Shown here one piece after another: positions 25,923 to 34,034 of a stretch of 64,000 nt of DNA. The notes under the pieces were generated by a model that ran no database searches, was not told the DNA's origin, and worked only from the letters and a program-made list of their open reading frames with translations. The number at the start of each line of letters is the position of its first letter. The stretch's first letter is position 1. The stretch covers positions 62,001 through 126,000 of the forward strand of contig DASXAO010000084.1 in NCBI GenBank assembly GCA_036406675.1, read 5' to 3'. A program made the position numbers and the translations under genes. Source of the stretch: SCGC-AG-212-J23 sp036406675. GTDB lineage: Bacteria > Pseudomonadota > Gammaproteobacteria > Burkholderiales > SG8-39.

Positions 25923-27695
25923 CCGGCCCTGGTCGAGCGCCGCGGACAACCATCCCATGATGGTGGTCGTCACCGCCGTCCTCAGCACCGGCTTCCTCCG
26001 CTCCGGAACGACGGGCAGCAGCAGGTAGGGCTTGCGCGCGAAGTGGAGCGTCACCTTGCCGCCGAACACCGCGGCGGGCCGGTCGGTCTCGTCGTCGTGG
26101 GTGAACGGGCCGCAGCCCTTCATCGGATGCTTCATGTTCGAGAGCGTCGCCGCGGCGTCGTCGTGCTCGTAGTCGCGGCCCCGGATGCTGAGCGCGATCC
26201 GGTAGCCCGCCGGCACCACGATGCAGGTGGGCCAGATCTCGATGTCGAGCTCGACTTCCTTTCCGGGCGTGAGCTTCTGCAGCTCGTCGTGCGTGTGCCA
26301 GGGACGGTAGGGCAGCGAGCGGCGGGCATCGAGCTTGCGGTGCGAGGCGCGCAGCCACCCCTGGGCCACCGGCGTCTTCGGGTCGAGCGCGCCCTGGAAC
26401 AGCACCTCGCTGCCTCCGGGCTCGAACACGCGCAGCACGACGAAGAGATCGGCATCCTCGGTCTCGGACGACACGAACAGCTTGAGCGCCGATGGGCCGG
26501 TGATCTCAGTCTCGGCATTCACCGTCATGGAGAAGCTGACGCCGTTCCCCGTGGGATCGTACGTAATGCTTTCCGAAGAAGCAGGGGGTTCCCGGGTGAG
26601 CGTATCGTTCGCCGGATCAAGATAGAACCGGGTCCATTCCGTGCGCGCGAGCGGCCACTCGCTCTCCTCGCGCTGCACGAACTTCTCTCCGGGATGGCGC
26701 ACGTTGAGGAGCACCCGCGGCTGCTTGTCCCAGCCATTCTTCTCGCCCTTGAGGAAATGGCCGAAGAACTTCTTCTGCAACGCGACGCCGTATTCGGTAT
26801 AGAACGGGGCCCAGTGCGATCCACCGTGAACTTCGAGCCACTTCTGCTCGGATTTGCTCCTGGTAAAACCCTCGAAGTTGCCGCGCGTATGGAGGCCCTG
26901 CCCGCCCCAATTCGCCGCGCTCAGGAGCGGCACTTCCACCTGGGAGAGATCGGGGCTGCGCTCGTCGTAATACTCGTCGTAGAGCTCGCGCGAGAGGAAG
27001 GACTGCCACATGTTCTCGCGATTCTCGACCAGTTCTTTCTCGGCCAAAGTCTCCGGGCCGCAGACCAGCTCCCCCGTCACCCGGCTCTTCGCGCCGCGCT
27101 CGCCCTGCCCGTGCTGCACCGTCTTCACCTGCATGTCCTGCCAGTTCTTGCGGAAGCTGCAGATGATGCCGCCGTGGCGCGCGCTCTCGCGGTAAGCGTC
27201 GTTCCAGCCCTCCCAGACGCAGATCGCCGCGAGATGCGGCGGCTTCGCCGCCGCGGCGCGCCACTGATTGCTCGCGTAGTACGAGATGCCGTTCATCCCC
27301 ACCTTGCCGCTGCACCAGGGCTGCCCTGCCGCCCACTCGATGCACTGGAAGATGTCGCGCGTCTCCCGGGCGTTGTTGTGGCAGAGGTAGCCGGGCGAGC
27401 GCCCGGCGCCGCGCGAGTCGACCCGGACCACGGCATAGCCGTCGGGCACCCACTTCTCCGGATCGACCACCTCCCAGTTCTGGTAGCGGTTGGAAGAGCC
27501 GGATAGCGCGTCGGGGTTCTCGCGCGCCATGATTTCCCATGCCGTCTTGTAGCCGTCCTGGAAGGCGAGGCCCTTGCCGTACGGGCCGTAGCTCAGGAGG
27601 GCCGGGGCCCTGCCTTCCGCGTCCGGCCGGAAAACGTCGGCGCGCAGCACCACGCCGTCGTCCATCGCGATGGGAACGTCCCAGTCGATCTTCAT
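25917..27695 (-). CDS. CocE/NonD-family hydrolase (X-Pro dipeptidyl-peptidase-like)
   Basis: 592 residues. The alpha/beta-hydrolase core (about 10-300) shows VRVDSRGAGRSPGY near 91-103 and the nucleophile elbow in VGMNGISYYA (Ser138). A C-terminal jelly-roll (about 330-560) carries the family motifs FVSSETEDADLFVVLR and YRIALSIRGRDYEH. Family members hydrolyse esters or amides. No signal peptide is present, so it is probably cytoplasmic. The last residue Lys and the stop come from the repeat at 25898-25922. A 48-of-57-base near-copy of its 27484-27541 segment lies at the start of recQ (29478-29535). Confidence 0.88.
   Translation of the reverse strand: MKIDWDVPIAMDDGVVLRADVFRPDAEGRAPALLSYGPYGKGLAFQDGYKTAWEIMARENPDALSGSSNRYQNWEVVDPEKWVPDGYAVVRVDSRGAGRSPGYLCHNNARETRDIFQCIEWAAGQPWCSGKVGMNGISYYASNQWRAAAAKPPHLAAICVWEGWNDAYRESARHGGIICSFRKNWQDMQVKTVQHGQGERGAKSRVTGELVCGPETLAEKELVENRENMWQSFLSRELYDEYYDERSPDLSQVEVPLLSAANWGGQGLHTRGNFEGFTRSKSEQKWLEVHGGSHWAPFYTEYGVALQKKFFGHFLKGEKNGWDKQPRVLLNVRHPGEKFVQREESEWPLARTEWTRFYLDPANDTLTREPPASSESITYDPTGNGVSFSMTVNAETEITGPSALKLFVSSETEDADLFVVLRVFEPGGSEVLFQGALDPKTPVAQGWLRASHRKLDARRSLPYRPWHTHDELQKLTPGKEVELDIEIWPTCIVVPAGYRIALSIRGRDYEHDDAAATLSNMKHPMKGCGPFTHDDETDRPAAVFGGKVTLHFARKPYLLLPVVPERRKPVLRTAVTTTIMGWLSAALDQGRK
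27484..27541. repeat. Segment shared by CocE-like gene and recQ leader (copy 1)
   Basis: About 57 bases align with 29478-29535 at 48 matching positions; the last 22 are identical. In CocE reading it encodes AWEIMARENPDALSGSSNR and in the second copy the near-identical AWEIMARGSPAALAESSNR. Confidence 0.7.
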
Positions 27696-27699
27696 GAAC

Positions 27700-29535
27700 T
27701 CATTCTAGTTGCAGCAGCTCGATCAGGGCGGGGCCGTATCGCTCCAGTTTCCTTTGGCCGATGCCCGAGATGCCGGCAAGCCCCGCGAGGTCGCGCGGCC
27801 GCGCTGCGGCGATGGCGGCGAGGGTCGCATCGTGGAACACCACGTACGGCGGAACCGACTGGCTGCGCGCCTGCGCGGTGCGCCACGCCTTGAGGCGCGC
27901 AAACAGCGGGTCGTCCGGCGCCGCCCGCGGCCGGACCTTCTGCCGCTTGAGGCGCACCTCGTGGCGTCGCATCTCCACCGCTTGCGCGCCTTTCAGCACC
28001 GCCCGGCTCCCTTCCGTCAGGCGCAGCGCGCCGTGGGCGTCGTGGTCGGGCCGCGCGAAGCCGAATGCCACGAGCTGGCGGAACACGCTGCGCCAGGTCG
28101 CCTCGTCCAGATCCGCGCCGATGCCAAACACGCCGAGCGCATCGTGGCCCCATTGGGCGGCGCGCTCGGTGCTCTTTCCGCGGAGCACGTCGATGAGATG
28201 CACCGCGCCGAAGCGCTGGCCGGTGCGGTAGATGCACGAGAGCGCCTTGCGCGCCGCTTCGGTGGCATCCCAGGTCTGCGGCGGGTCGAGGCAGGTGTCG
28301 CAGTTGCCGCAGGGCCGCGCTTCCTCGCCGAAGTAGTGCAGCAGGCGCACGCGCCGGCAGCCCGCGGTTTCGCAGAAACCGAGCAGCGCATCGAGCTTCG
28401 CGAACGACACCCGGCGGAAGTCCTCGCTTCCCTCCGACTGCTCGATCATCCGGCGCAGGTTCACGAGATCGCCCAGGCCGTAGCTCATCCACGCGTCGGC
28501 CGGCTCGCCGTCGCGCCCGGCGCGGCCGGTTTCCTGGTAGTACGCCTCGATGCTCTTGGGGAGGTCGAGGTGCGCCACGAAGCGCACGTCCGGCTTGTCG
28601 ATCCCCATGCCGAAGGCGATGGTCGCCACGATGACCACGTCGTCCTCGCGCTGGAAGCGTTCCTGGTTCGCGGCGCGCGCGGCCGCGTCCATGCCGGCGT
28701 GGTAGGGCAGCGCGGCGACCCCTTCGGCCGCGAGCCACGCCGCGGTCTCGTCGACCTTCCTGCGCGAAAGGCAGTACACGATGCCCGATTCGCCCGGGTG
28801 CTGCTCGCGGATGAAGCGCATCAGCTGCTCCCGCGCATCGTTCTTCTCCGCGATGGTGTAGCGGATGTTCGGCCGGTCGAAGCTGGAGATGAAAAGGCGC
28901 GCCTCGCCGAGCGCGAGGCGGCGGACGATCTCGTCGCGCGTATAGGGGTCCGCGGTCGCCGTGAGCGCGATGCGCGGCACGTCCGCGAAGCGCTCGTGCA
29001 GCACCGAAAGCTGGAGATACTCCGGGCGGAAGTCGTGGCCCCATTGCGACACGCAGTGCGCCTCGTCGATCGCGAAGAGCGCGAGCCGCGCTCCTGCGAG
29101 CCGCTCGAGCATGCGCGGCATCATCAGCCGCTCGGGGGCCACGTAGAGCAGGTCGAGCCTTCCTGCGGCCAGGTCTTCCTCGATGCCGTAGGCTTCGCGC
29201 GCCTCCAGCGTCGAGTTCAGGAAAGCCGCACGCACGCCGAGCTGACGCAGCGCCGCCACCTGGTCCTGCATCAGCGCGATGAGGGGTGACACGACGATCG
29301 CCGTCCCCTCGCGCATCAGGGCCGGAAGCTGGTAGCAGAGCGACTTGCCCCCGCCGGTCGGCATCAGCACGAGCGCGTCGCCGCCGCCGGCGACGTGCAG
29401 CACGATGTCTTCCTGGGCGCCGCGCCAGCCGGCGTGTCCGAAAACGCTTCTCAGGAGCTCGAGCGCGCGGCCTTGCGTCGGCGGTTCGAAGATTCCGCTA
29501 GCGCGGCGGGGCTCCCGCGCGCCATGATTTCCCAT
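27700..29535 (-). CDS. recQ: ATP-dependent DNA helicase RecQ
   Basis: 611 residues of a 3'-5' DNA helicase involved in recombination and replication-fork repair. The order is: Walker A GGGKS at 61-65, DEAH at 157-160, helicase C-terminal domain with GRAGRDG, a Zn-binding Cys cluster near 388-402 (CGNCDTC) and a C-terminal HRDC domain (about 530-605, ending GISGIGQRKLERYG). The ATG at 29535 is the only in-frame start and lies one base after the LapA-like stop. The first about 18 residues are not RecQ-like and come from a sequence copied from the CocE-like gene region. Confidence 0.93.
   Translation of the reverse strand: MGNHGAREPRRASGIFEPPTQGRALELLRSVFGHAGWRGAQEDIVLHVAGGGDALVLMPTGGGKSLCYQLPALMREGTAIVVSPLIALMQDQVAALRQLGVRAAFLNSTLEAREAYGIEEDLAAGRLDLLYVAPERLMMPRMLERLAGARLALFAIDEAHCVSQWGHDFRPEYLQLSVLHERFADVPRIALTATADPYTRDEIVRRLALGEARLFISSFDRPNIRYTIAEKNDAREQLMRFIREQHPGESGIVYCLSRRKVDETAAWLAAEGVAALPYHAGMDAAARAANQERFQREDDVVIVATIAFGMGIDKPDVRFVAHLDLPKSIEAYYQETGRAGRDGEPADAWMSYGLGDLVNLRRMIEQSEGSEDFRRVSFAKLDALLGFCETAGCRRVRLLHYFGEEARPCGNCDTCLDPPQTWDATEAARKALSCIYRTGQRFGAVHLIDVLRGKSTERAAQWGHDALGVFGIGADLDEATWRSVFRQLVAFGFARPDHDAHGALRLTEGSRAVLKGAQAVEMRRHEVRLKRQKVRPRAAPDDPLFARLKAWRTAQARSQSVPPYVVFHDATLAAIAAARPRDLAGLAGISGIGQRKLERYGPALIELLQLE
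29478..29535. repeat. Segment shared by CocE-like gene and recQ leader (copy 2)
   Basis: Second copy of the segment at 27484-27541. Here it sits at the 5' end of recQ and determines its first codons (MGNHGAREPRR in the recQ frame). Confidence 0.7.
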
Positions 29536-29536
29536 G

Positions 29537-29932
29537 CTATTCCGGGTCGACCCTGTTTTGCAGCTCTCCGCGCATTTCTCCGATATGGGCGGAGAGCGAG
29601 TTCTCGATCTCGGTCAGCCGCGCGTCGAGGTGCGCGCGCAGCTCGGTGAAGCGCGACGCCTCGGCCTGGTCGGCGAGCTCGCGCTGCGCCTGCAGCGCGC
29701 GCGCGCTGCGCCGCGCCTCCATCAGGAAGCTCGTCTGCAGGTACACGACGTAGCCGAGGAACACTGCCGCGAGGAACACGATCATTCCGAGCAGGATCAA
29801 GCCGAGCGGCGCGCGCACCGTCGCGACGCCGAGCCACAGCTCGGTCGGCGCGGTGAACGCCGCCCAGTTGAGCGCCGCGAACAGCGCGACCAGCAGCAGC
29901 AGGACCATGACCACCAGCGTCCGTACTCGCAT
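29537..29932 (-). CDS. LapA-domain (DUF1049) membrane protein
   Basis: 131 residues with two transmembrane helices (about 5-27 and 42-65) and a cytoplasmic coiled tail rich in Ala, Leu and Glu (SFLMEARRSARALQAQRELADQAEASRF). The core 'ALNWAAFTAPTELWLG ... PLGLILLGMIVFLAAVFLGY' is the LapA/YciS signature (lipopolysaccharide assembly protein A family). It is 26 bases from the divergent RidA-like gene. Its stop is one base before the recQ start, so the pair is co-transcribed. Confidence 0.8.
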   Translation of the reverse strand: MRVRTLVVMVLLLLVALFAALNWAAFTAPTELWLGVATVRAPLGLILLGMIVFLAAVFLGYVVYLQTSFLMEARRSARALQAQRELADQAEASRFTELRAHLDARLTEIENSLSAHIGEMRGELQNRVDPE

Positions 29933-29958
29933 GTTTTCAACCCCACCCAGGAGACATC

Positions 29959-30459
29959 ATGAAGCCATTCCTCGCCGCAGCCCTGTTCGTTCTCGCCGGC
30001 CCCGCCTTTGCCCAGAGCGGCAACAACCTCGAGATCATCAACCATCCCAACTACGACAAAAGCGTGTTCATGCCGTTCTCGCCCGCGATCAAGGTGAAGA
30101 GCGGCAAGCTCCTGTGGCTCGCGGGCGGCACCGCGCTTCCGGTGTACCACGACCACCCGCACAAGCGCGAGCAGGTCCTGCAATATCTCACCAACGACCT
30201 CGAAGCGCAGATCCGGCGCACCATGGACGGCATCATGGAGACGCTCAAGGCCGCCAACGCCTCGCCCAAGGACGTGGTGCACGTCTTCATCTTCCGCACG
30301 CGGCCGCGCGCGGGCGACATCGGCAAGGCGAGCGCGGTGGTCAATTCCTACTTCGCACCCTACAACCACAAGCCCACGACGACCAACATGGCCGTGCTCG
30401 AGCTGGGCGAGCCCGAGCAGCTGGTCGAGATTCAGGTGGTCGCGGTGGTGGACAACTGA
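29959..30459 (+). CDS. Secreted RidA/YjgF-family protein
   Basis: 166 residues: a Sec signal peptide (1-19, ending AFAQ) followed by a RidA-type fold (YDKSVFMPFSPAIKVKSGKLLWLAGGTA, a long helix TNDLEAQIRRTMDGIMETLKA, and KPTTTNMAVLELG near the trimer site). The typical Arg of RidA deaminases before the C-terminus is not obvious. Canonical members deaminate reactive imines; the exported location argues for a different role, such as ligand binding. A 26-base divergent interval with AGGAGA as ribosome-binding site precedes it. Confidence 0.8.
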   Translation: MKPFLAAALFVLAGPAFAQSGNNLEIINHPNYDKSVFMPFSPAIKVKSGKLLWLAGGTALPVYHDHPHKREQVLQYLTNDLEAQIRRTMDGIMETLKAANASPKDVVHVFIFRTRPRAGDIGKASAVVNSYFAPYNHKPTTTNMAVLELGEPEQLVEIQVVAVVDN

Positions 30460-30484
30460 CCGGCGCCGAGGGCGCCGGGACGCG

Positions 30485-30973
30485 CTACTCGCCGTCCCAG
30501 TAGCCGACCTGCGAGTCCAGCCGGTTCACGTAGCGGATCGAGTCGGCGAGCACCCCGATCTTGCCGGAGTCGGGGTATTCGCAGACCTCGGGGTACTCCA
30601 TGGTGCTCACGGCCAGGTATTTCAGCTCGCCCGCGCCCGTGTTGATGATCTGGTGCGCCGCCTCGGGCCCGCCCGGCGGGCAGGCGATCAGGTCGCCAGC
30701 GCGGATCGGGAAGCGTTCGGCGCCGATGCGCACCTCGCCGCTTCCCTCGATGACGTAGAAAATTTCCTCGTTGAGGCGGTGATTGTGAAACGGGAACGCG
30801 CGCTTGCCGGGCGGCACCGCGGTAAGGCTGCAGCCGAGCTTCTTCGCCCCGATCTGCGGCCCGATCCGGCCTAAGCGCGCTTCGAAGCGCTGCGCCGCCG
30901 CGCCCTGGGGAGCGAACTGAGGTGGACGTGGTTGGAGCTCAACGTCCGCGAGATTGATGATCGGTTTAGGCAT
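30485..30973 (-). CDS. Cupin-domain protein
   Basis: 162 residues with one cupin barrel: FPFHNHRLNEEIFYVIEGSGEVRIG supplies the His/His/Glu metal ligands of motif 1, and GDLIACPPGGPEAAHQIIN motif 2 with the final His. This matches cytoplasmic metal-binding cupins similar to auxin-binding or YlbA-type proteins; the substrate is unknown. Four bases separate it from the DinB gene upstream, so the two form an operon. Confidence 0.85.
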   Translation of the reverse strand: MPKPIINLADVELQPRPPQFAPQGAAAQRFEARLGRIGPQIGAKKLGCSLTAVPPGKRAFPFHNHRLNEEIFYVIEGSGEVRIGAERFPIRAGDLIACPPGGPEAAHQIINTGAGELKYLAVSTMEYPEVCEYPDSGKIGVLADSIRYVNRLDSQVGYWDGE

Positions 30974-30977
30974 TACC

Positions 30978-31487
30978 TCAATCCGACTTGCGGGCAGCGT
31001 CTCTCAAAAAGACCGTTAGATCCGTGGTCGGCGGGCGCGCCGGAACGTCGTAGATCATCTGCGCGACGAAGCCGCGGTGGTAGCTCGTGTGGTTGACAAG
31101 GTGCTGCAGCATCTCGCCGCGCGTCATGACCCCGTCACCGCCGCCGACAAAGGTGAATTTCACCTTCTCGCCGAGCGCCGCGTCGCTGATTGCGTCGCTC
31201 CAGTTCACGTACCAGCGGTCGAGCTCCTGCTGCGCGCGCCACAGATCGGCGAGCGGCGGATGGTCGGGGGTGTTGCGCGCGGTGTAGCCGTGGCCGCGGC
31301 CTTCCAGGTGCGCCTGGAAGATGCGGTCGATCACGTAGTTGTGGTTCAGCGTGTGCACCATGTTCCTGAACACGCTGCGCCGCGGCTTTACCGCTTCGCC
31401 TTCCGGAAGCGCCGCGACTGCGGCGAAGAGAAGCTCGTTCGCCCACGCGTTGTAGCGCGTGAGCGTCCGGGCGTCGTTTCTCTGCAC
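30978..31487 (-). CDS. DinB-family protein
   Basis: 169 residues of a four-helix bundle. Metal-binding His residues are visible in HTLNHNYVID, and LQHLVNHTSYHRGFV carries the two near-C-terminal His of DinB/YfiT proteins. These are metal-dependent enzymes, some of them thiol transferases for mycothiol or bacillithiol; the exact role here is unknown. No regulatory motif seen upstream. Confidence 0.87.
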   Translation of the reverse strand: MQRNDARTLTRYNAWANELLFAAVAALPEGEAVKPRRSVFRNMVHTLNHNYVIDRIFQAHLEGRGHGYTARNTPDHPPLADLWRAQQELDRWYVNWSDAISDAALGEKVKFTFVGGGDGVMTRGEMLQHLVNHTSYHRGFVAQMIYDVPARPPTTDLTVFLRDAARKSD

Positions 31488-31501
31488 TCCAGAAGCTTAC
31501 T

Positions 31502-32119
31502 TCAGAAACCTATGGTCACGCCGATGTTCAGCACCGGGTAGTACTTGGCGTTCTTCAGCTTGTCCTCGAGCCGAGCCTGCTCCGCCGCGACCTGCGCCTG
31601 CGCATTGGCGCATTGGGGGGTGCCGGCGAACGCGCCGCAATTGGCGGTCAGCGTAGCCTGCGGTGTCCCCTGGTACATGACGCCGAGGTCGGCGTAGAAA
31701 TTGACGCCCGCTCCCGACACGCGTCCGTAGCCGATGCCGAGGTACGGCGCGGCGGACTTCTCCGGCTTCACCGTGCCGCTGATGTTCACTCCGTTCACCA
31801 CGTCGCTCTGCACGTCGAACTTGTTGTCGTTGAAGATGAAGCCGCCGGTGATGCGGAAGAGCGGCCCGAGCGGGGCGAAGTCGAGGAGCGTGTTGAAGTT
31901 CGAGAGCTTGAGCTTGCCGTGATAGGTGATATCGGTGCTGACGTCGTGGCTCACGCTCCCGCCGGAGTAGCCGAGTCGGGCGCTCAAGGTCGGGTAGAGG
32001 TCCCAGGCGACGTCGGCGCCGAGCCCCGTCGTGCCGACCCGCGCACCGATACCGGCCGCCTGCACCGAGCCGGCGACCGCCAGCGCGATTCCCGCTACCG
32101 CCCACTTGACCTGGTTCAT
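31502..32119 (-). CDS. Outer-membrane beta-barrel protein
   Basis: 205 residues with a signal peptide (1-21, ending VQA) and alternating amphipathic strands ending in Phe (TIGF), the usual BAM recognition C-terminus. GIGARVGTTGLGADVAWDLYPTLSARLGYSGG and the periplasmic-turn pattern suggest an eight-stranded barrel similar to OmpW/OmpX-size proteins. A Cys pair (NCGA, QCANAQ) is in a loop near residue 155-165. Function unknown. The ATG at 32119 is preferred because the signal peptide starts there; an upstream ATG at 32200 would not. Confidence 0.8.
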   Translation of the reverse strand: MNQVKWAVAGIALAVAGSVQAAGIGARVGTTGLGADVAWDLYPTLSARLGYSGGSVSHDVSTDITYHGKLKLSNFNTLLDFAPLGPLFRITGGFIFNDNKFDVQSDVVNGVNISGTVKPEKSAAPYLGIGYGRVSGAGVNFYADLGVMYQGTPQATLTANCGAFAGTPQCANAQAQVAAEQARLEDKLKNAKYYPVLNIGVTIGF

Positions 32120-32215
32120 GGGGACTCCATGGGTTGAATTATCAGGACTGTACCGACGGGTGCGGGGCGCTTCCATGGCCCAGTTGGCATTTCGCAACAA
32201 AGGGCGTGCCAGACA

Positions 32216-32676
32216 CTAGAGAATAAAGCTCACCGCCCCGAGCGACGCCAACTCCATCGCATCGAGGATCGCCTCGCGTCCCGCAATCCTGAGCTTCCCG
32301 CCTTCCCTGCGCAGCAGGTAACGATAGCGGCCGACAAACTGGCGCAGGTCGTCGTTGCTCCGATAACGGTGCACCACGAAGTTCGCCTCCGCGCACAGCG
32401 GATCCTGGCCGGTGATGCGGACGTTCGTGACGATGCGGCGGGTGCGCGACGGCGGAAACTCGGCGTGCGCGTTGCGGTCCTTCAGGCGCGTGACGCGCGA
32501 GCGGATGCGCGCCATATCGTCGGCGATCGTGAAGAGCGTCCCGCGCGGATCCGACTCGGGGCGGTCGTTGGAGGGCACGCGGTAATACGCGTCGTCGGTG
32601 AGCAGCGCGAGCCACTCGTCGAGCTTCCAGGCGTCCAGAAGAGCGGCTTCCTCGTAGAGAAAGTCTTCTACTTGGG
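32216..32676 (-). CDS. Aromatic-ring-hydroxylating dioxygenase beta subunit (5' end disrupted)
   Basis: The conserved fold (SnoaL-like) starts at about 32675 with VTRSQVEDFLYEEAALLDAW and EWLALLTDDAYYRVP, and ends with GGKLRIAGREAILD. This is the small structural subunit of a ring-hydroxylating oxygenase. No ATG, GTG or TTG precedes the conserved N-terminus in frame before a stop at about 32733; the GTG at 32578 is internal and would remove about a quarter of the domain. A GGGACTGTCCC repeat lies at 32706-32730, where the start should be. It is probably expressed weakly or from a nonstandard start. Partner alpha subunit is just upstream. Confidence 0.75.
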
Positions 32677-32705
32677 ACCGGGTAACGTGAGAAGAATTGG
32701 GAGAA

Positions 32706-32730
32706 GAAATAGGGACTGTCCCTGTTTTTG
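32706..32730. repeat. Palindromic GGGACTGTCCC repeat
   Basis: GAAATAGGGAC-T-GTCCCTG with a T tract, lying between the dioxygenase alpha stop (32742) and the beta coding sequence, in place of a normal ribosome-binding site and start codon. Confidence 0.85.
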
Positions 32731-32741
32731 CGTCCTGTTAT

Positions 32742-34007
32742 CTATTCTTGAGACATCAACTTGTCCCATTGGATCCAGAAAGCCCGGAGATGAAGCTCGT
32801 CGGTGTTGAGCTGCTCGCCTTCCTTCGCCATGCCGCGGCTCATCACCGACCAGGGCACTTCGCGGTAGGTGGCAAGCCCCTGCTGCACGGATTCGAGCGC
32901 GGCGATGTCGTCGGGCGTGGCGAAGCCGCCCGGCCCGTAGAAGGTGAGGAAGCTGTCCAGCCGCACCGCGCGCGCGGTCGCGCTCTCCTCCCGGGGGCCG
33001 AGGGCCCAGGCCGTCACCCGCATGCGGTCGGCGGCGAGCGGCTGAAAAGTCCGGATGGTCACCGACGAGCCGTCGGCGAGGACCAGGTTCGGGAACACGA
33101 TCAGGTTGCGGTTGGTGTCGGCAACCCGCGCGGCGCGCGCTTCGCCGAGGCGCGCGACGAGCTCTGCGCGGATCTTCTCCAGCTCGGGCTTCGCCGCCTC
33201 GCCGTAGATCGGGATCCAGCGCGCCACGGGCCGGCCGCGGAAGTTGACGTTGTCGGTGGTGGCGTGGCCGTTGCCGAGATCCTTGCCCGCGCCGTGCGAC
33301 GGCAGCATCTCGCCCTTGCCGGGCCGCTTCATCTCGACGCCGGAGTTCTTCAGGTAGTCGAGCCAGGTGGAGTGCGTGCTGAGAAGGTGATAGTCGTCGA
33401 AGCTGTTCTCGACCAGCAGCTTCCAGTTCGCGCGGATGTCGTATTCCTGCGTGCCCTGGATGACCTGCATGTTGCCCGAGGGCGACTGGTCGATCACCAG
33501 GTCGATGTACTCCTTCGCGTTGCCGAGATACGCGTCGAGCGAAGCCGCGGCCGGGTCGAAATTCAGGAACACGAAGCCGCGATACGCATCGACTTTCGGG
33601 GGCTCTTTCAAGGAAAACTGATTCTTATCAAAGCTGGGCGGATAAGCCGACTGGCCGGGCACGGCGTAGAGCGCGCCGTCGCGGTCGTAGGTCCAGCCGT
33701 GGTAGAAGCAGGTGTAGCGCTCGGCGTTTCCCTCGCGGCTACGGCACACCAGCGAGCCGCGATGCCGGCAGGTGTTCAGGAGCACCCGCACCTCGCCCTT
33801 GCTGTTCCGGCAGAAGATCACCGGGCGGCCGGCGACCGTGCGCGTCTTGAAGTCGCCGGGCGCGGCGAGCTCCGACTCGTGGCCGACGTAGATCCAGCAG
33901 CGGTCGAAAATCCGGCGCTGCTCGAGCTCGTGGATCGCGGGATCCACCAGCGCGGCGCGGTTCACCTCGAAGCGAAATGCCTGCGGCTCGTTGACGACCA
34001 GTCGCAT
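32742..34007 (-). CDS. Rieske-type aromatic-ring-hydroxylating dioxygenase alpha subunit
   Basis: 421 residues. The Rieske [2Fe-2S] ligands are Cys80-x-His82 (NTCRHRG) and Cys100-x2-His103 (CFYHGW). The catalytic domain (about 190-400) has the mononuclear-iron ligands in ENSFDDYHLLSTH. Family members insert O2 into aromatic rings; the substrate is unknown. ATG at 34007 is preferred because GAGG lies six bases upstream; an ATG at 34019 also fits. The beta subunit follows but has lost its start. The divergent Bug gene starts 27 bases away. No ferredoxin or reductase is in the window. Confidence 0.9.
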   Translation of the reverse strand: MRLVVNEPQAFRFEVNRAALVDPAIHELEQRRIFDRCWIYVGHESELAAPGDFKTRTVAGRPVIFCRNSKGEVRVLLNTCRHRGSLVCRSREGNAERYTCFYHGWTYDRDGALYAVPGQSAYPPSFDKNQFSLKEPPKVDAYRGFVFLNFDPAAASLDAYLGNAKEYIDLVIDQSPSGNMQVIQGTQEYDIRANWKLLVENSFDDYHLLSTHSTWLDYLKNSGVEMKRPGKGEMLPSHGAGKDLGNGHATTDNVNFRGRPVARWIPIYGEAAKPELEKIRAELVARLGEARAARVADTNRNLIVFPNLVLADGSSVTIRTFQPLAADRMRVTAWALGPREESATARAVRLDSFLTFYGPGGFATPDDIAALESVQQGLATYREVPWSVMSRGMAKEGEQLNTDELHLRAFWIQWDKLMSQE

Positions 34008-34034
34008 GGAGCGCCTCATTATAATGACCGCGCC

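Noticed and set aside
32197..32211. Possible sigma-54 promoter (TGGCACG N4 TTGT, minus strand)
   Set aside because: The -12 element lacks the invariant C and no enhancer-binding protein is nearby; a single partial match is not enough.
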